NCBI RefSeq assembly: GCF_000337195.1
Contig: NZ_AOID01000030.1
Span: 1 to 64,000 of the forward strand
DNA: 64,000 bases
Direction of reading: 5' to 3'
Origin: Natrinema versiforme JCM 10478
GTDB taxonomy: Archaea > Halobacteriota > Halobacteria > Halobacteriales > Natrialbaceae
The notes beneath the pieces are model-generated. The model made no database searches. It was given only the letters and a program-made list of their open reading frames with translations, and had not been told where the DNA came from. The position numbers were made by a program, and so were the translations under genes. Within the stretch, counting starts at the first letter, position 1, and every line of letters starts with the position of its first letter. Positions 44,728-54,345 of the stretch are shown here, piece after piece.

Positions 44728-45418
44728 TGAGCGTTTGATCTGTGTCGTGATGGTCTTTCGTTTCTGAGTCTCTGCGACGCAAACCATCCTATCCCCAAGA
44801 GTACCTTTGTTATCGACAGATTGGAACGCGTATGAACCGGCCTATGGAACCGAAGGCGGCTGCTTATCGATCGAAACCGGAGGCTTCGCCGGGCCGTTAC
44901 GGAAGTACAAGCCGCGACCAAAATCGTCTTATATTTGATCCGTCCATATCCTGACGACAAATTATCAAAAGGCTCCGAACGGTCTCGATCCGATGACCGT
45001 TTCGGTAATCGAAGTCGGATATTAGCGGTTCCTAGCCGATCGGCAACCGTTTCACGGTCGATATTTCCGGGACGGTGTAGGGGAGCGGGTGGGCCTGAAA
45101 CCGCAGGCCACGCCCTCAATAGGGGCAGCGAAACGGCGACAGGTTCTGCTGACAGTCGGTGAACGATCCGCTTGCAACGGTAATCCGCCCGATCAGCCCC
45201 ACTAATGCCGTGATTCGCCTCGAAACCGTTTGCCGGGTTCAAATGGGATACTGGTATGAGTAGCGACTGGGCAACGCGCCACAGCGGGAGACCGGGAGGA
45301 GACAGCCAGTTTCGTGCCAAGCGACAGCGCTGTCGAACGAGGAGGTTCCCTCCTCGAGGAGGTCTCGTTGTGGTTGACACGCGTGGTGCCCGACTGCAAC
45401 ACGGTGACCGAATTCAAC
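44728..45418. other. Divergent region between the two secreted repeat genes
   Basis: This 691-base region separates two oppositely oriented secreted-protein genes. It holds an AT-rich patch at 44925-44970 and a GC hairpin at 45091-45109. Frames here are rich in Arg, Leu and Pro and not acidic, so I call no gene. Both promoters and possible shared control are expected inside. Confidence 0.5.
45091..45109. other. GGCCTG / CAGGCC hairpin
   Basis: GGCCTG and CAGGCC form a perfect stem with an AAACCG-type loop, in the stretch GGGCCTGAAACCGCAGGCC. Flanking GGGAGCGGG and ACGCCC may extend it imperfectly. It could be an RNA structure or a protein site. Confidence 0.3.
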
Positions 45419-45937
45419 ATGAAACGCGCACTCACGCTCGCACTGACGGTAGCACTAATCGGCGGCCTCGCATTTATGGGGGCTGCAGGAACAGCGGCGG
45501 CACATGCAGACTCTGACGCAGACTCCGACGCAGACTCCGATGTTGACGTTGATGACATCGATCAGGAGTCCTCTGCGGAGACGACCATCGGTGTCGAGCA
45601 GAGCAACAACAACGAACAGACGCAGGCCGCATCGTCCTACAGCAGCTCGGACGAGAGCTACGCTGAGACGACCGCGGTCCAGAGCCAAGAGGTCACGCAG
45701 GGCAACGACGCGAACGTCGAGGACACGACCACGACCTCGACCAACGTCGGAGTCGACTCCGATACGAGTGCTGACGCGGACTCCGATGCCAGCGACGATT
45801 ATACCGACAACTCCGAGACCGACAACTCCGAGACCGACAACTCCGGTATCACTGACGACAACCTAGCCGGAATCATCAGCGACTTCCTCGACTCCCTTGA
45901 CGACGACGGCGACGACGAGGACGATTCCACGGAGTAA
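45419..45937 (+). CDS. Small secreted acidic protein sharing the Q/N pattern
   Basis: The 172-residue product has a Sec signal peptide (MKRALTLALTVALIGGLAF..., AAA before HADSD). Mature sequence starts with a DADSDADSD repeat, then two short segments, GVEQSNNNEQTQAAS and AVQSQEVTQGNDANVE, that echo the QxQxVxQxN pattern of the divergent 522-residue protein. A Thr/Ser/Asp-rich middle with a TDNSE triplet repeat leads to a hydrophobic LAGIISDFLDSLDD helix and acidic end. It could be a minor subunit, nucleator or chaperone for that protein; this is inference. A T-rich CTTTTATTTTTCG follows at 45954-45966. Confidence 0.7.
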   Translation: MKRALTLALTVALIGGLAFMGAAGTAAAHADSDADSDADSDVDVDDIDQESSAETTIGVEQSNNNEQTQAASSYSSSDESYAETTAVQSQEVTQGNDANVEDTTTTSTNVGVDSDTSADADSDASDDYTDNSETDNSETDNSGITDDNLAGIISDFLDSLDDDGDDEDDSTE

Positions 45938-46113
45938 TCGCCTTCGATAACCCGCTTTTATTTTTCGTACGCGTTCAGTACCAGACTGACGAGAACGGCC
46001 GCGAGAACTGCCATCGGTCAGATCAAACGGTACGTCTGAAGCCAGTTCCTCACTAGACTTGACCTCATAGCGTAGCTGTGAGCACGCCGATATCGAAACT
46101 GACCGAGAAACTA

Positions 46114-47442
46114 TTAGGTACCCTGCGGGTCGGCCGCTCGTTCCGCTCGTCGAAGCACGTCTCGAGTCGTCACTCCTGTCTCTCGAGCGACCGCCTTTGC
46201 CTCGTCGTATTCCGCGCTCACGTCGTAGACCTCGCCGTCGGCATCGCTCGCGATTTTCACGGTGACCTCGTACTCGTCGCCGTCGATCTCGAGTGTCACG
46301 GTCTCGAATTCACGGTTCGCGATCCAGCGGTGAGTGACCCCCGCGTCGCGAACGCCCAGCGTCCCGGTTTCCTCGGCCAGCGCTCGAGCAACTCGTTCCC
46401 GATCCGCGGGCTTGCAGATGACCTTCACGAGGTGGCCCGGACGGGACTTCTTCATCGTTGCGGGCAGAATCGAAACGTCGCGCGCGCCCGCGCTCGCGAG
46501 CGACTCTTGGAGCCCGCCCAGCACTTCGGGGGTCGCATCGTCGAGGTTCGTCTCGAGGACGGCGATGTCGTCCTCGACCAGTTCCCTGCCACTTTCGCCG
46601 TCCCCTACCAAGACGCGAAGCACGTTCGGGTGGGGATCGAGGTCGTAGCCGCCCGCGCCGTTGCCCGCGGCCTCGAGATCCAGCGCGGGCAGCGAGTCGA
46701 TGCCGTCGGCGACGTGCCCCAGAATCGCGGCACCGGTCGGCGTCAGGAGTTCCGCGTCGACCGGGCCACCCTGCAGCGACCAGTCGGCCCGTTGTGCGAT
46801 CTCGACGACCGCCGGCGTCGGCACGGGGTACTCGCCGTGGCTCATCGTCACCGTTCCGCCGCCGGTCGACAGCGGCGTGGTGACGACGCGGTCGGGTTCG
46901 AGGTCGTGGAGTAAGGCAACGGCACCGACCACGTCCGCGATCGCGTCGTCGGCCCCGACCTCGTGGAAGTGAATGTCCTCGAGGTCCTCGCCGTGGACGC
47001 TGGCTTCGGCCTCCCCGAGCAGTTCGAAGATCTCGAGCGCGTCGCGTTCGACCGCCGGGGCGAGGCCCATCTCCGTGACGATGTCGCGGACCTCGAGGTA
47101 GCTGCGGTGGGGACCGTGGCCTTCGGCTGGGACCTCGTCGCCGTGATCGGGCGTATCGTGACCGTGGTCATGATCGTGGTCGTGGCTGTGATCGTGGCCG
47201 TTCTCGGATTCCCCGTGATCGTGCTCGCCGTCGGCGTCAGCGTCTCCGTCCGTGTCCGTCAGAACCACATCGACTGTCGTCGCGGCGATCCCGCTCTTGT
47301 CGGCCGTATCGATTCGATACGCCACCTCGAGAGCGTCGGTGACGGGCTCGAGGGAGTCGGGGTCGGCACCGGCGTCGAGGAGGGTGGCGAGGATCATATC
47401 ACCGCTCGCACCCATTCGGCCGTCGAAGGCGAGGACTCGCAT
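46114..47442 (-). CDS. larC: LarC-type nickel insertion protein
   Basis: LarC inserts nickel into the pincer cofactor of lactate racemase and related enzymes. The 442-residue product starts MRVLAFDGRMGASGDM, which is the LarC/DUF111 N-terminus, and has the family motifs VHFHEVGADDAIAD-like IHFHEVGADDAIADV, TGGGTVTMSHGEYPVPTPA and LLTPTGAAIL. A His/Asp-rich segment (about 68-105, with HDHSHDHDHDHGHD) is likely a nickel store. LarA, LarB and LarE are not in the window. ATG 47442 is chosen because it matches the family; 47469 adds nine residues. Confidence 0.9.
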   Translation of the reverse strand: MRVLAFDGRMGASGDMILATLLDAGADPDSLEPVTDALEVAYRIDTADKSGIAATTVDVVLTDTDGDADADGEHDHGESENGHDHSHDHDHDHGHDTPDHGDEVPAEGHGPHRSYLEVRDIVTEMGLAPAVERDALEIFELLGEAEASVHGEDLEDIHFHEVGADDAIADVVGAVALLHDLEPDRVVTTPLSTGGGTVTMSHGEYPVPTPAVVEIAQRADWSLQGGPVDAELLTPTGAAILGHVADGIDSLPALDLEAAGNGAGGYDLDPHPNVLRVLVGDGESGRELVEDDIAVLETNLDDATPEVLGGLQESLASAGARDVSILPATMKKSRPGHLVKVICKPADRERVARALAEETGTLGVRDAGVTHRWIANREFETVTLEIDGDEYEVTVKIASDADGEVYDVSAEYDEAKAVARETGVTTRDVLRRAERAADPQGT

Positions 47443-47658
47443 ACCTCCGTTCCGGGGCGGAAGACGCAAAAAGCCATCTGTCCTCGTTTCCGCGCACGGG
47501 GTGTCGATAGGGCCAAAACCAACCGATGCCGGTACATCTTTGTAGCGTCCGGTCCTACCTGTGTGTGATAGCTACTAGCACAGGAAATGACTCACCCTAG
47601 CAAAAAACCTATCCGCGCACGTATCGGAGTCATTGACATCGCGGTCCATCCCTAAATC

Positions 47659-49890
47659 ATGAACGAAGTCCAACTGGAGGTTGCGAAGGCATACCCGAAC
47701 GACTCGGGTCGTGGTATCGCCCGACTCGACCCGGACACGCTGTTGCATTTGAAGCTGAGTCCGGGCGACATCATCGAGATCGAGGGTGCAGATACGACTG
47801 CCGCGAAGGTCTGGCGTGCAGACCGGCAGGACTGGAACACCGACACCGTCCGCATCGACGGCTTCACCCGCCAGAACGCTGACGTCGGTATCGGCGAGCG
47901 GGTCACGATCCGCAAGGCCGAAGCGACGAAAGCCGACAAGCTCACGCTTGCGCCGCCGGAAGAGGCGTCGGTTCAGTTCGGTTCCGACGCCGCCGGTATG
48001 GTGAAACGACAGATCCTCAAGCGACCGGTCGTCGGCCGCGACATCGTTCCCGTGATGTCCTCGACGAACCACCCGTTCATGCGGTCGCCGGGCCAAGCGA
48101 TTCCCCTGATCGCCGTCGAGACCGAACCCGAAGGCGTCGTCCTCATCACGGAAGACACCGACGTCGAACTCCGCGAGGAACCCATCTCGGGCTTCGAGAA
48201 GACCGGCGGCGGGATCACATACGAGGACATCGGCGGCCTGCAAAACGAGATCCAGCGGGTCCGGGAGATGGTCGAGCTCCCGATGAAGCACCCGCAGATC
48301 TTCAAGAAACTCGGCATCGAGCCCCCACAGGGCGTGCTCCTGCACGGCCCGCCGGGCACCGGGAAAACCCTGCTCGCCAAGGCCGTCGCCAACGAGACCT
48401 CCGCCAGTTTCTTCTCTATCGCCGGGCCGGAGATCATCTCGAAGTACTACGGCGAGTCCGAACAGCAGCTCCGGGAAATCTTCGAGGACGCCACCGAGGA
48501 GTCGCCGTCGATCATCTTCATCGACGAACTCGACTCCATCGCGCCTAAACGCGAAGACGTCACCGGCGAGGTCGAACGACGTGTCGTCGCCCAGCTGCTG
48601 ACGATGATGGACGGCCTCGAGTCCCGGGGACAGGTTATCGTCATCGCCGCGACGAACCGCGTCGATTCGGTCGATCCCGCACTGCGCCGCCCCGGCCGCT
48701 TCGACCGCGAGATCGAGATCGGCGTGCCGGACGAGACCGGCCGTGAGGAAATCCTGCAGATCCACACCCGAGGGATGCCCCTTTCCGACGACGTCAGCCT
48801 CGGGCATCTGGCCGACGAGACCCACGGCTTCGTCGGTGCCGACATCGAGAGCCTGACCAAGGAAGCCGCGATGAAGGCACTGCGCCGCTACCTCCCCGAG
48901 ATCGATCTCGACGAGGAGGACATCCCGCCGAGTCTGATCGATCGGATGATCGTCAAGCGCCAGGACTTCAGCGGCGCGTTAAACGAAGTCGAGCCCTCGG
49001 CGATGCGGGAGGTGCTCGTCGAACTCCCGAAGATCTCGTGGGACGACGTCGGCGGCCTCCACGACGCCAAAGAACAGGTCCAAGAATCCGTCGAGTGGCC
49101 GCTCTCGAACCCCGAGCGGTTCGAGCGGCTGGGCGTCGATCCGCCGGCCGGCGTGTTGCTCTACGGCCCGCCGGGGACCGGGAAGACGCTGATGGCGAAG
49201 GCCGTCGCCAACGAGACGAACGCGAACTTCATCTCGGTGCGCGGCCCGCAACTACTCAGCAAGTGGGTCGGGGAGTCGGAGAAGGCCATCCGCCAGACCT
49301 TCCGCAAGGCCCGGCAGGTCTCGCCGACGGTCATCTTCTTCGACGAGCTCGACGCGCTCGCACCGGGCCGGGGCGGTGAAACCGGCTCGAACGTCTCCGA
49401 GCGCGTCGTCAACCAGCTCCTGACCGAACTCGACGGCCTCGAGGAGATGGGCAACGTGATGGTCATCGGCGCGACCAACCGACCGGACATGATCGACCCC
49501 GCACTGCTGCGCTCAGGTCGGTTCGACCGACTGGTCATGATCGGCGAACCCGACGTCGACGGCCGCGAGCGCATCCTCGATATCCACACGGAGGACACGC
49601 CACTCGCGGCGGACGTGACGCTACGAGAAATCGCCGAGATCACGGACGGCTACGTCGGTAGCGACCTCGAGTCGATCGCCCGCGAGGCGGCCATCGAGGC
49701 GCTGCGCGAGGACGAGGAGGCCGACATCGTCGAGATGCGTCACTTCCGGCAGGCCATGGAGAACGTCCGGCCGACGATCACCGACGACATCCTCGACTAC
49801 TACGAGCAGATCGAAGAGGAGTTCCAGGGCGGCACGAGCGGCGGGCCGGACCCGTCGGGTCGCCGCGGCAGTCGCATCGGCTTCCAGTAG
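47659..49890 (+). CDS. Cdc48/VCP-type AAA ATPase
   Basis: The 743-residue protein is the archaeal p97/VAT orthologue, which unfolds proteins for the proteasome. It has an N-domain (1-185: double-psi barrel [20 protein letters not shown]), D1 with [14 protein letters not shown] and [11 protein letters not shown], and D2 with a second GPPGTGKT and [16 protein letters not shown]. Both arginine-finger regions and a C-terminal [12 protein letters not shown] are present, so it looks intact. Confidence 0.93.
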   Translation: MNEVQLEVAKAYPNDSGRGIARLDPDTLLHLKLSPGDIIEIEGADTTAAKVWRADRQDWNTDTVRIDGFTRQNADVGIGERVTIRKAEATKADKLTLAPPEEASVQFGSDAAGMVKRQILKRPVVGRDIVPVMSSTNHPFMRSPGQAIPLIAVETEPEGVVLITEDTDVELREEPISGFEKTGGGITYEDIGGLQNEIQRVREMVELPMKHPQIFKKLGIEPPQGVLLHGPPGTGKTLLAKAVANETSASFFSIAGPEIISKYYGESEQQLREIFEDATEESPSIIFIDELDSIAPKREDVTGEVERRVVAQLLTMMDGLESRGQVIVIAATNRVDSVDPALRRPGRFDREIEIGVPDETGREEILQIHTRGMPLSDDVSLGHLADETHGFVGADIESLTKEAAMKALRRYLPEIDLDEEDIPPSLIDRMIVKRQDFSGALNEVEPSAMREVLVELPKISWDDVGGLHDAKEQVQESVEWPLSNPERFERLGVDPPAGVLLYGPPGTGKTLMAKAVANETNANFISVRGPQLLSKWVGESEKAIRQTFRKARQVSPTVIFFDELDALAPGRGGETGSNVSERVVNQLLTELDGLEEMGNVMVIGATNRPDMIDPALLRSGRFDRLVMIGEPDVDGRERILDIHTEDTPLAADVTLREIAEITDGYVGSDLESIAREAAIEALREDEEADIVEMRHFRQAMENVRPTITDDILDYYEQIEEEFQGGTSGGPDPSGRRGSRIGFQ

Positions 49891-50048
49891 TCGCAGTTAT
49901 AGCCGCACTCGTCCGTCGCTGGACCGATTTTCCGTTTTCAGCGTTCCATTTTCACCGCCGAGTCTCGCTTGAGGGACGATTCGGAGTCAGACTCGAGGCC
50001 CGCGATCGGAGGTACCGCTATTCGTCTCGTCGGAGTCGTTCGTCCGTG

Positions 50049-51113
50049 TCATCCGCCACCGGGCGCGCTGTCGCTTGCGTTCGGACTGTCGCCCCCGTGT
50101 GGCGTGTCGCGGTCTCGAACCCGCGCCGCGTGAACCGTCTCCGTCGCGTCGTCGATCACGACGACATCACCCGGAGACTCGGGCAAGCGGTCCGCATCGG
50201 CCAGCGAGCCGTTCATGTACGTCGGCTGGGCGCTCTCGAGGGCCGCCAGATCCGATCGAGCAGTCAGCCGATGGGAAACGAGGATGTCCGACTGGGAGAT
50301 ACCGACTTCGGGGACGGCACTCGGGCGCTGTGTCGCGGCGACGAGACTGACGCCAGGGGCGCGCCCGCGCGTGAGAATCATCTCGAGGGCGGGTTCGGCG
50401 ACGCCGTCGAAGAAGGTGTGGGCCTCGTCGAGCAGGAGCCACGGCAACCGATCGATCGATCGGCGGATCCGGGCGCGGTACAGCGTCTCCGCGATCCCGC
50501 GACAGACGGCGTTCATCGGTGCATCCGCGAGCCCCGAGACATCGACGACCGTCGCTTCCGCGGTCGCGAGATCGGTAGCCGCGAGTCCGTCGGCGTCGAA
50601 GACGCCCCACGACTCGGCGAGGCGGAGATGGTTTTCGGCGGCGCGCGTCGCGGCGCTCGCGGCGTCGGCCGACTCGAGGTGTGTCCGCATGCCGTCGATC
50701 GTCGATTCGACCTGTGCGGCCTGCCAGAGCAGCCCGCCAGCACCGCTCTCCGGCGAGAGCCCGAGCAGTGCACACCAGGATCGGGGGTCGAGCGAGTCGG
50801 GTGCGACGGCCGGCTCGTCGATCACGCGTGCGGGGACCGCGTCGCCGGTCGCGGGCCGCGACAGCGTGTCGAACGCACCCATCGGATCGACGATCACGGG
50901 AGCGACGCCCCGCGACCGCGCGAGCCCTTCGGCGATGACGCCCATCGTGTAGGATTTCCCGTAGCCGCGCTTGCCGACGAGCAACACCGCGTGGGGGGAG
51001 TCCAGATCGAGGTGGACGGCCGCGCCGTCGCTCCCGTCGAGCGCGCGGTAGGAGCCGAGGCGACAGACCGGCCCGTCCGCGAGGGCGGCGTCGCGACCGA
51101 GTACGAAACTCAC
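50049..51113 (-). CDS. HerA-like P-loop ATPase
   Basis: The product, about 354 residues, has Walker A GKRGYGKSYTMG, Walker B LPWLLLDEAHTFFDG, a sensor-like SLVAATQRPSAVPEV and an arginine-containing DILVSHRLTARSDLAALES, the core of HerA/FtsK-related ATPases (DUF87). The DEAH and glutamine-rich switch are typical of archaeal HerA. No NurA is adjacent. GTG 51113 (VSFVLGRDA) is preferred; a TTG further upstream is possible. It is divergent from the small surface-like gene at 51188. Confidence 0.82.
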   Translation of the reverse strand: MSFVLGRDAALADGPVCRLGSYRALDGSDGAAVHLDLDSPHAVLLVGKRGYGKSYTMGVIAEGLARSRGVAPVIVDPMGAFDTLSRPATGDAVPARVIDEPAVAPDSLDPRSWCALLGLSPESGAGGLLWQAAQVESTIDGMRTHLESADAASAATRAAENHLRLAESWGVFDADGLAATDLATAEATVVDVSGLADAPMNAVCRGIAETLYRARIRRSIDRLPWLLLDEAHTFFDGVAEPALEMILTRGRAPGVSLVAATQRPSAVPEVGISQSDILVSHRLTARSDLAALESAQPTYMNGSLADADRLPESPGDVVVIDDATETVHAARVRDRDTPHGGDSPNASDSAPGGG

Positions 51114-51187
51114 GGGCAGACTTCCCGCGGCTTCGTATTTGAACCCGCGATCCAACGTTTAAGGCGGAAGGCGGGGCCAAGCGGGGC

Positions 51188-51700
51188 GTGACTTCGAAAC
51201 GGACCGACTCGGATTCGACGGATCGGATGAACGGCTCGCGGTCGTTCGCTCGAGACGACCGCGCGATCGAGGGGTTGCCGATTCGACTGGTGATCGCGCT
51301 GGTCGTCGGCGTCGCGGCGCTGGCGATCATGCTGAACATGCTCGGCGGTATCGGCAGCGTCGGCGATACGGAGGTGACCGTGAAAATTGCCGACGACGAT
51401 CAGGTGATCGAAGCGGACGCCACCGGATCGAGCGCGGAAGTCAATGCGTACGCGATCGACGAAAACGGTAACAACGTCTCGGACGCGACGATCGTTGCCA
51501 CTGCCGATTCCGCACAACTCGATGGGGTGCTCGACGAGTCCACCGGAGACGATAATCACGCGACGCTGGATTTCGACGGCAGCCAGAGCCTCCGCGCGGA
51601 TCAGGATATGGGATCGATCCAGTTAGAGGTCATCCCGCCGTCGGACAGCAACTACATCGACGAACAACCGAATCCGACCATCCGCGTCGTCTCCCGCTGA
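51188..51700 (+). CDS. Single-helix membrane protein with external beta domain
   Basis: The 170-residue product has a charged N-terminus, then DRAIEGLPIRLVIALVVGVAALAIML, a helix like those of archaeal type IV pilin-like proteins but without a clear prepilin cleavage motif. The remainder (60-170) is a beta-rich, acidic domain with NAYAIDENGNNVSDATI, reminiscent of the carboxypeptidase-regulatory or Ig-like folds in surface proteins. The start is GTG 51188; ATG codons lie further in. Function is unknown. Confidence 0.7.
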   Translation: MTSKRTDSDSTDRMNGSRSFARDDRAIEGLPIRLVIALVVGVAALAIMLNMLGGIGSVGDTEVTVKIADDDQVIEADATGSSAEVNAYAIDENGNNVSDATIVATADSAQLDGVLDESTGDDNHATLDFDGSQSLRADQDMGSIQLEVIPPSDSNYIDEQPNPTIRVVSR

Positions 51701-51775
51701 GACCGTGACGCCACGCTATTCAGCCGTGACCGCGGTCGGATCTCCCGAACCGGGCCGACACCGAACGACGAATCG

Positions 51776-53122
51776 ATGCAGAACGCACCATCACCGTGGG
51801 CTCGAGCGACCATGATCGGGACGACGACCGAACTCATCACCGGACTGGCGTTCGGGCTGGTCTTCGGCATCGGCCCCGCGATCGTCGTCGGTCTCCTCGG
51901 GGCCGCATTTCACCATCGCGGATCGACGCTTCCGTGGCCCGGCACCGTCGCGATCGCGCTGTCGCTGACTGGACTCAACGCCGCCGCCGCGGGTGTACTC
52001 GAGACCGGCACACGATCACCAGCGCGACTGGCGATCGGGGCTGCCGCGGTCTGTCTCCTCGCAGTGTACGCCGTCAGTCAAGGCGAACGCGCCGCAGCGG
52101 AGTTGCCGATCGGGATCGAACGGCCGGTCCTCCGACGACGGGCCCTCGCTGCCGAAGCTATCGATTCGATCGATGCGACGGGGCAAGTGACGATCCAAAC
52201 GACGGGGGAGATTCGCGATATCGATGGCTACCCGTCGCTCTCGCCCGACCTTCAAGCGACGCTCGAGGCGGATTCGTGGCGGCTGCCCGCCGACCTCCCG
52301 CTCTCGGCACTCGAGACCCGACTCGAGACGCGGCTTCGAACCAAGTACGGACTGGCCGCGGTCTCGGTGTCGATCGACGGCCGCGGTCGGGCAACCGTCG
52401 CCGCGGCACCGCCCTCGGGTGGCGATTCGACGGCGGTTCCCGACGGGTGGCGGGCCGTCTCGGTCGGCGCTCTCCTGCCCGCGGGACTGGCACCCGGCGA
52501 CGACGTCGCGGTTCACGTTTCGGACGACGTAGTTCGGGGAACGGTTCTGAGCACCGATCGAAGTGACTCGGCCCGTCCCTCCGGCCGAACCGAGGCCGAA
52601 CCGGAAGTCGATCTCGGCACGCGGTTCGCCGGGAGAACGCGACCGACCGCCGAAACGGCCGGTGGCGACGGGCGTGTTACCGTCGCGGTTCCGTCGGGCC
52701 GCGCCGACGCGTTGCTCGCCGCCGATCGCGCTCGAATCGTCGTTCCCGCCGGCGGGACGGACGCCGACCGCGAGGCGATCTCCCGACTCGAGCGGGCCGA
52801 CTACTCGATTCGGCGCGCTCCCGTCGGAGCGATCGAGGCCGCCCTCGAGTCGGGAGCGGGTGTGAACGATGACGATCTCCACATCCTCGCTGCGACCCGT
52901 CGCAACGAGATTGAGACCGATACTGACGGAACTGCCGCGACGAGTGCGGAGACCATTGCCGACCGCGAAACGTGGACCGTCGACCCCGACGGGGAGGATC
53001 TCGAGGACGGGGACGACGCGTTCGTCGTCGGCAAGCGGACGACGGTGAAACGAGCGCTCGACGCGACCCGCGACTCGGAACTGGACTCGAACACGATCGC
53101 GGAGACGGAGGTGAGGTCGTGA
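51776..53122 (+). CDS. Membrane protein with TrkA-C-like domains, first of a pair
   Basis: The 448-residue protein starts with about three membrane segments (18-45, 60-75, 82-100), then two soluble repeats: DIDGYPSLSPDLQATLEADSW-type helices, a GWRAVSVGALLPAGLAPGDDVAVHV domain, and a C-terminal DLHILAATRRNE segment. It resembles haloarchaeal proteins annotated as potassium-transporter TrkA C-terminal (RCK_C). It shares the DIDGYP signature and helix pattern with the next gene, so the pair arose by duplication. Its TGA overlaps the next GTG (GTGA). Confidence 0.75.
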   Translation: MQNAPSPWARATMIGTTTELITGLAFGLVFGIGPAIVVGLLGAAFHHRGSTLPWPGTVAIALSLTGLNAAAAGVLETGTRSPARLAIGAAAVCLLAVYAVSQGERAAAELPIGIERPVLRRRALAAEAIDSIDATGQVTIQTTGEIRDIDGYPSLSPDLQATLEADSWRLPADLPLSALETRLETRLRTKYGLAAVSVSIDGRGRATVAAAPPSGGDSTAVPDGWRAVSVGALLPAGLAPGDDVAVHVSDDVVRGTVLSTDRSDSARPSGRTEAEPEVDLGTRFAGRTRPTAETAGGDGRVTVAVPSGRADALLAADRARIVVPAGGTDADREAISRLERADYSIRRAPVGAIEAALESGAGVNDDDLHILAATRRNEIETDTDGTAATSAETIADRETWTVDPDGEDLEDGDDAFVVGKRTTVKRALDATRDSELDSNTIAETEVRS

Positions 53123-54300
53123 CGGGAGTCGTCGTTTTGCAGGCGGTCGTGACCGAGTGGACCGAAACGGCACTGATCAACGTTCTCGGGTTCGCCTTGC
53201 TCGCCGGCATCACGGCGACGATCGTCGCGTTCGGCTACCGCGCCGCCAGCGCTCGAGTCGCCCCGGTCGGCGTCGGCGTCTTCGCCGGCCTCGCCGTCGT
53301 CGCGGGCTGGCTCAACGCGGTCGGTCTCGGGCACGCGACGATCATCGACGGGACGCCGCTGGCCCATCACGCGACCGCCGCGTACTTCCTCAGTGCGGTC
53401 GCTATCAGCGCGGGAACCGCCGAGGGCGGGCGTCGGATCGGCGACCGGTTCGCCCGCGACGCCTTCGATATCGATCGACTGGCGGCCGCCGGCGAGGGCG
53501 CGTCACTCGTCCGGTCGGCCCGGCGACCGACGCCGGTCGAGTTACCCGAGCGAGTCGACGATATCGACGGCTATCCGGCCGCCGACGCGGCGACCAAACG
53601 CGACCTCGCCGGGCGGACGGTGCTAGTTCCGCAGTACCGCGACGTATCGGCGCTCCGATCGCGGCTTGCGAGACGTCTCGAGCGGGATTACGATATCGAC
53701 CACGTCTCGATCACGGTCGGAGACGACGAGGGTATCGATCGCCTCGCGGTCGGTCGACGGCGGACCGGGCTCGGGTCGACCCTGCCGGACGGCACCGCCG
53801 CCACCGCGATCCGCGCCAACCCGTCGCCGACCGCCAGCGCCGGTGATCCGATCGAGGTGTGGACGGTCGAGGACGAGGGAGACTCGAGCCAGCTCGTCTC
53901 GACTGGAACGCTGCGAGCCGCAACAGGGGATGTCGCGACGATCACCGTCGACGCCGACGCCGTCGACGGGTTCGAGTTCGAGCCCGACTCGAGGTATCGG
54001 CTGACGACGCGATCTGAGCCGCCGGACGACGGCTACGGGTTCGTCTCCGTGCTCCGTGCCGCCGACGAGACGGTGTGCTCGGTGACAGTTGCGGACGGCG
54101 ACCCGGTCGACAACGAGTTCGTCGGCTGGCTCTCGGGCACCGTCCTCGTCGCGGTGCATGACGACGACGTGATCCCGTTTCCGGACGAGAACGAGACGGT
54201 ACAAGACGGGGATCAGCTCTTCGTCATGGGAATTCCCACCGAACTGGAACCGCTATCGGCGAATAAAGGGAATCAAGCGGCGGACCGGATCGAGAATTGA
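53119..54300 (+). CDS. Membrane protein with TrkA-C-like domain, second of a pair
   Basis: The 393-residue product has about three membrane segments in its first 105 residues and DDIDGYPAADAATKRDLAG in the middle, similar to the preceding protein. The C-terminal 60 residues (TVADGDPVDNEFVGWLSG..., VQDGDQLFVMGIPTEL) match the TrkA-C domain, which binds ligands such as nucleotides and gates ion channels. No K+ channel or transporter gene is adjacent. The start is GTG 53119, overlapping the upstream stop. Confidence 0.75.
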   Translation: MTGVVVLQAVVTEWTETALINVLGFALLAGITATIVAFGYRAASARVAPVGVGVFAGLAVVAGWLNAVGLGHATIIDGTPLAHHATAAYFLSAVAISAGTAEGGRRIGDRFARDAFDIDRLAAAGEGASLVRSARRPTPVELPERVDDIDGYPAADAATKRDLAGRTVLVPQYRDVSALRSRLARRLERDYDIDHVSITVGDDEGIDRLAVGRRRTGLGSTLPDGTAATAIRANPSPTASAGDPIEVWTVEDEGDSSQLVSTGTLRAATGDVATITVDADAVDGFEFEPDSRYRLTTRSEPPDDGYGFVSVLRAADETVCSVTVADGDPVDNEFVGWLSGTVLVAVHDDDVIPFPDENETVQDGDQLFVMGIPTELEPLSANKGNQAADRIEN

Positions 54301-54345
54301 GCGGCGGCGGAGCGACGGGTGTCGAACCACGGTGTTAGCTCCGAT

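Noticed and set aside
44724-45380. A 218-codon minus-strand frame upstream of the repeat protein
   Set aside because: It overlaps the secreted protein start by a few bases but is Arg/Leu/Pro-rich with no acidic bias or motif.
45958-46014. An 18-codon hydrophobic minus-strand frame (MAVLAAVLVSLVLNAYEK)
   Set aside because: It is too short to separate from chance, with an in-frame stop just upstream and no promoter signal.
47140-47230. His/Asp codon run resembling a tandem DNA repeat
   Set aside because: It is the His-rich coding stretch of larC, explained by the protein.
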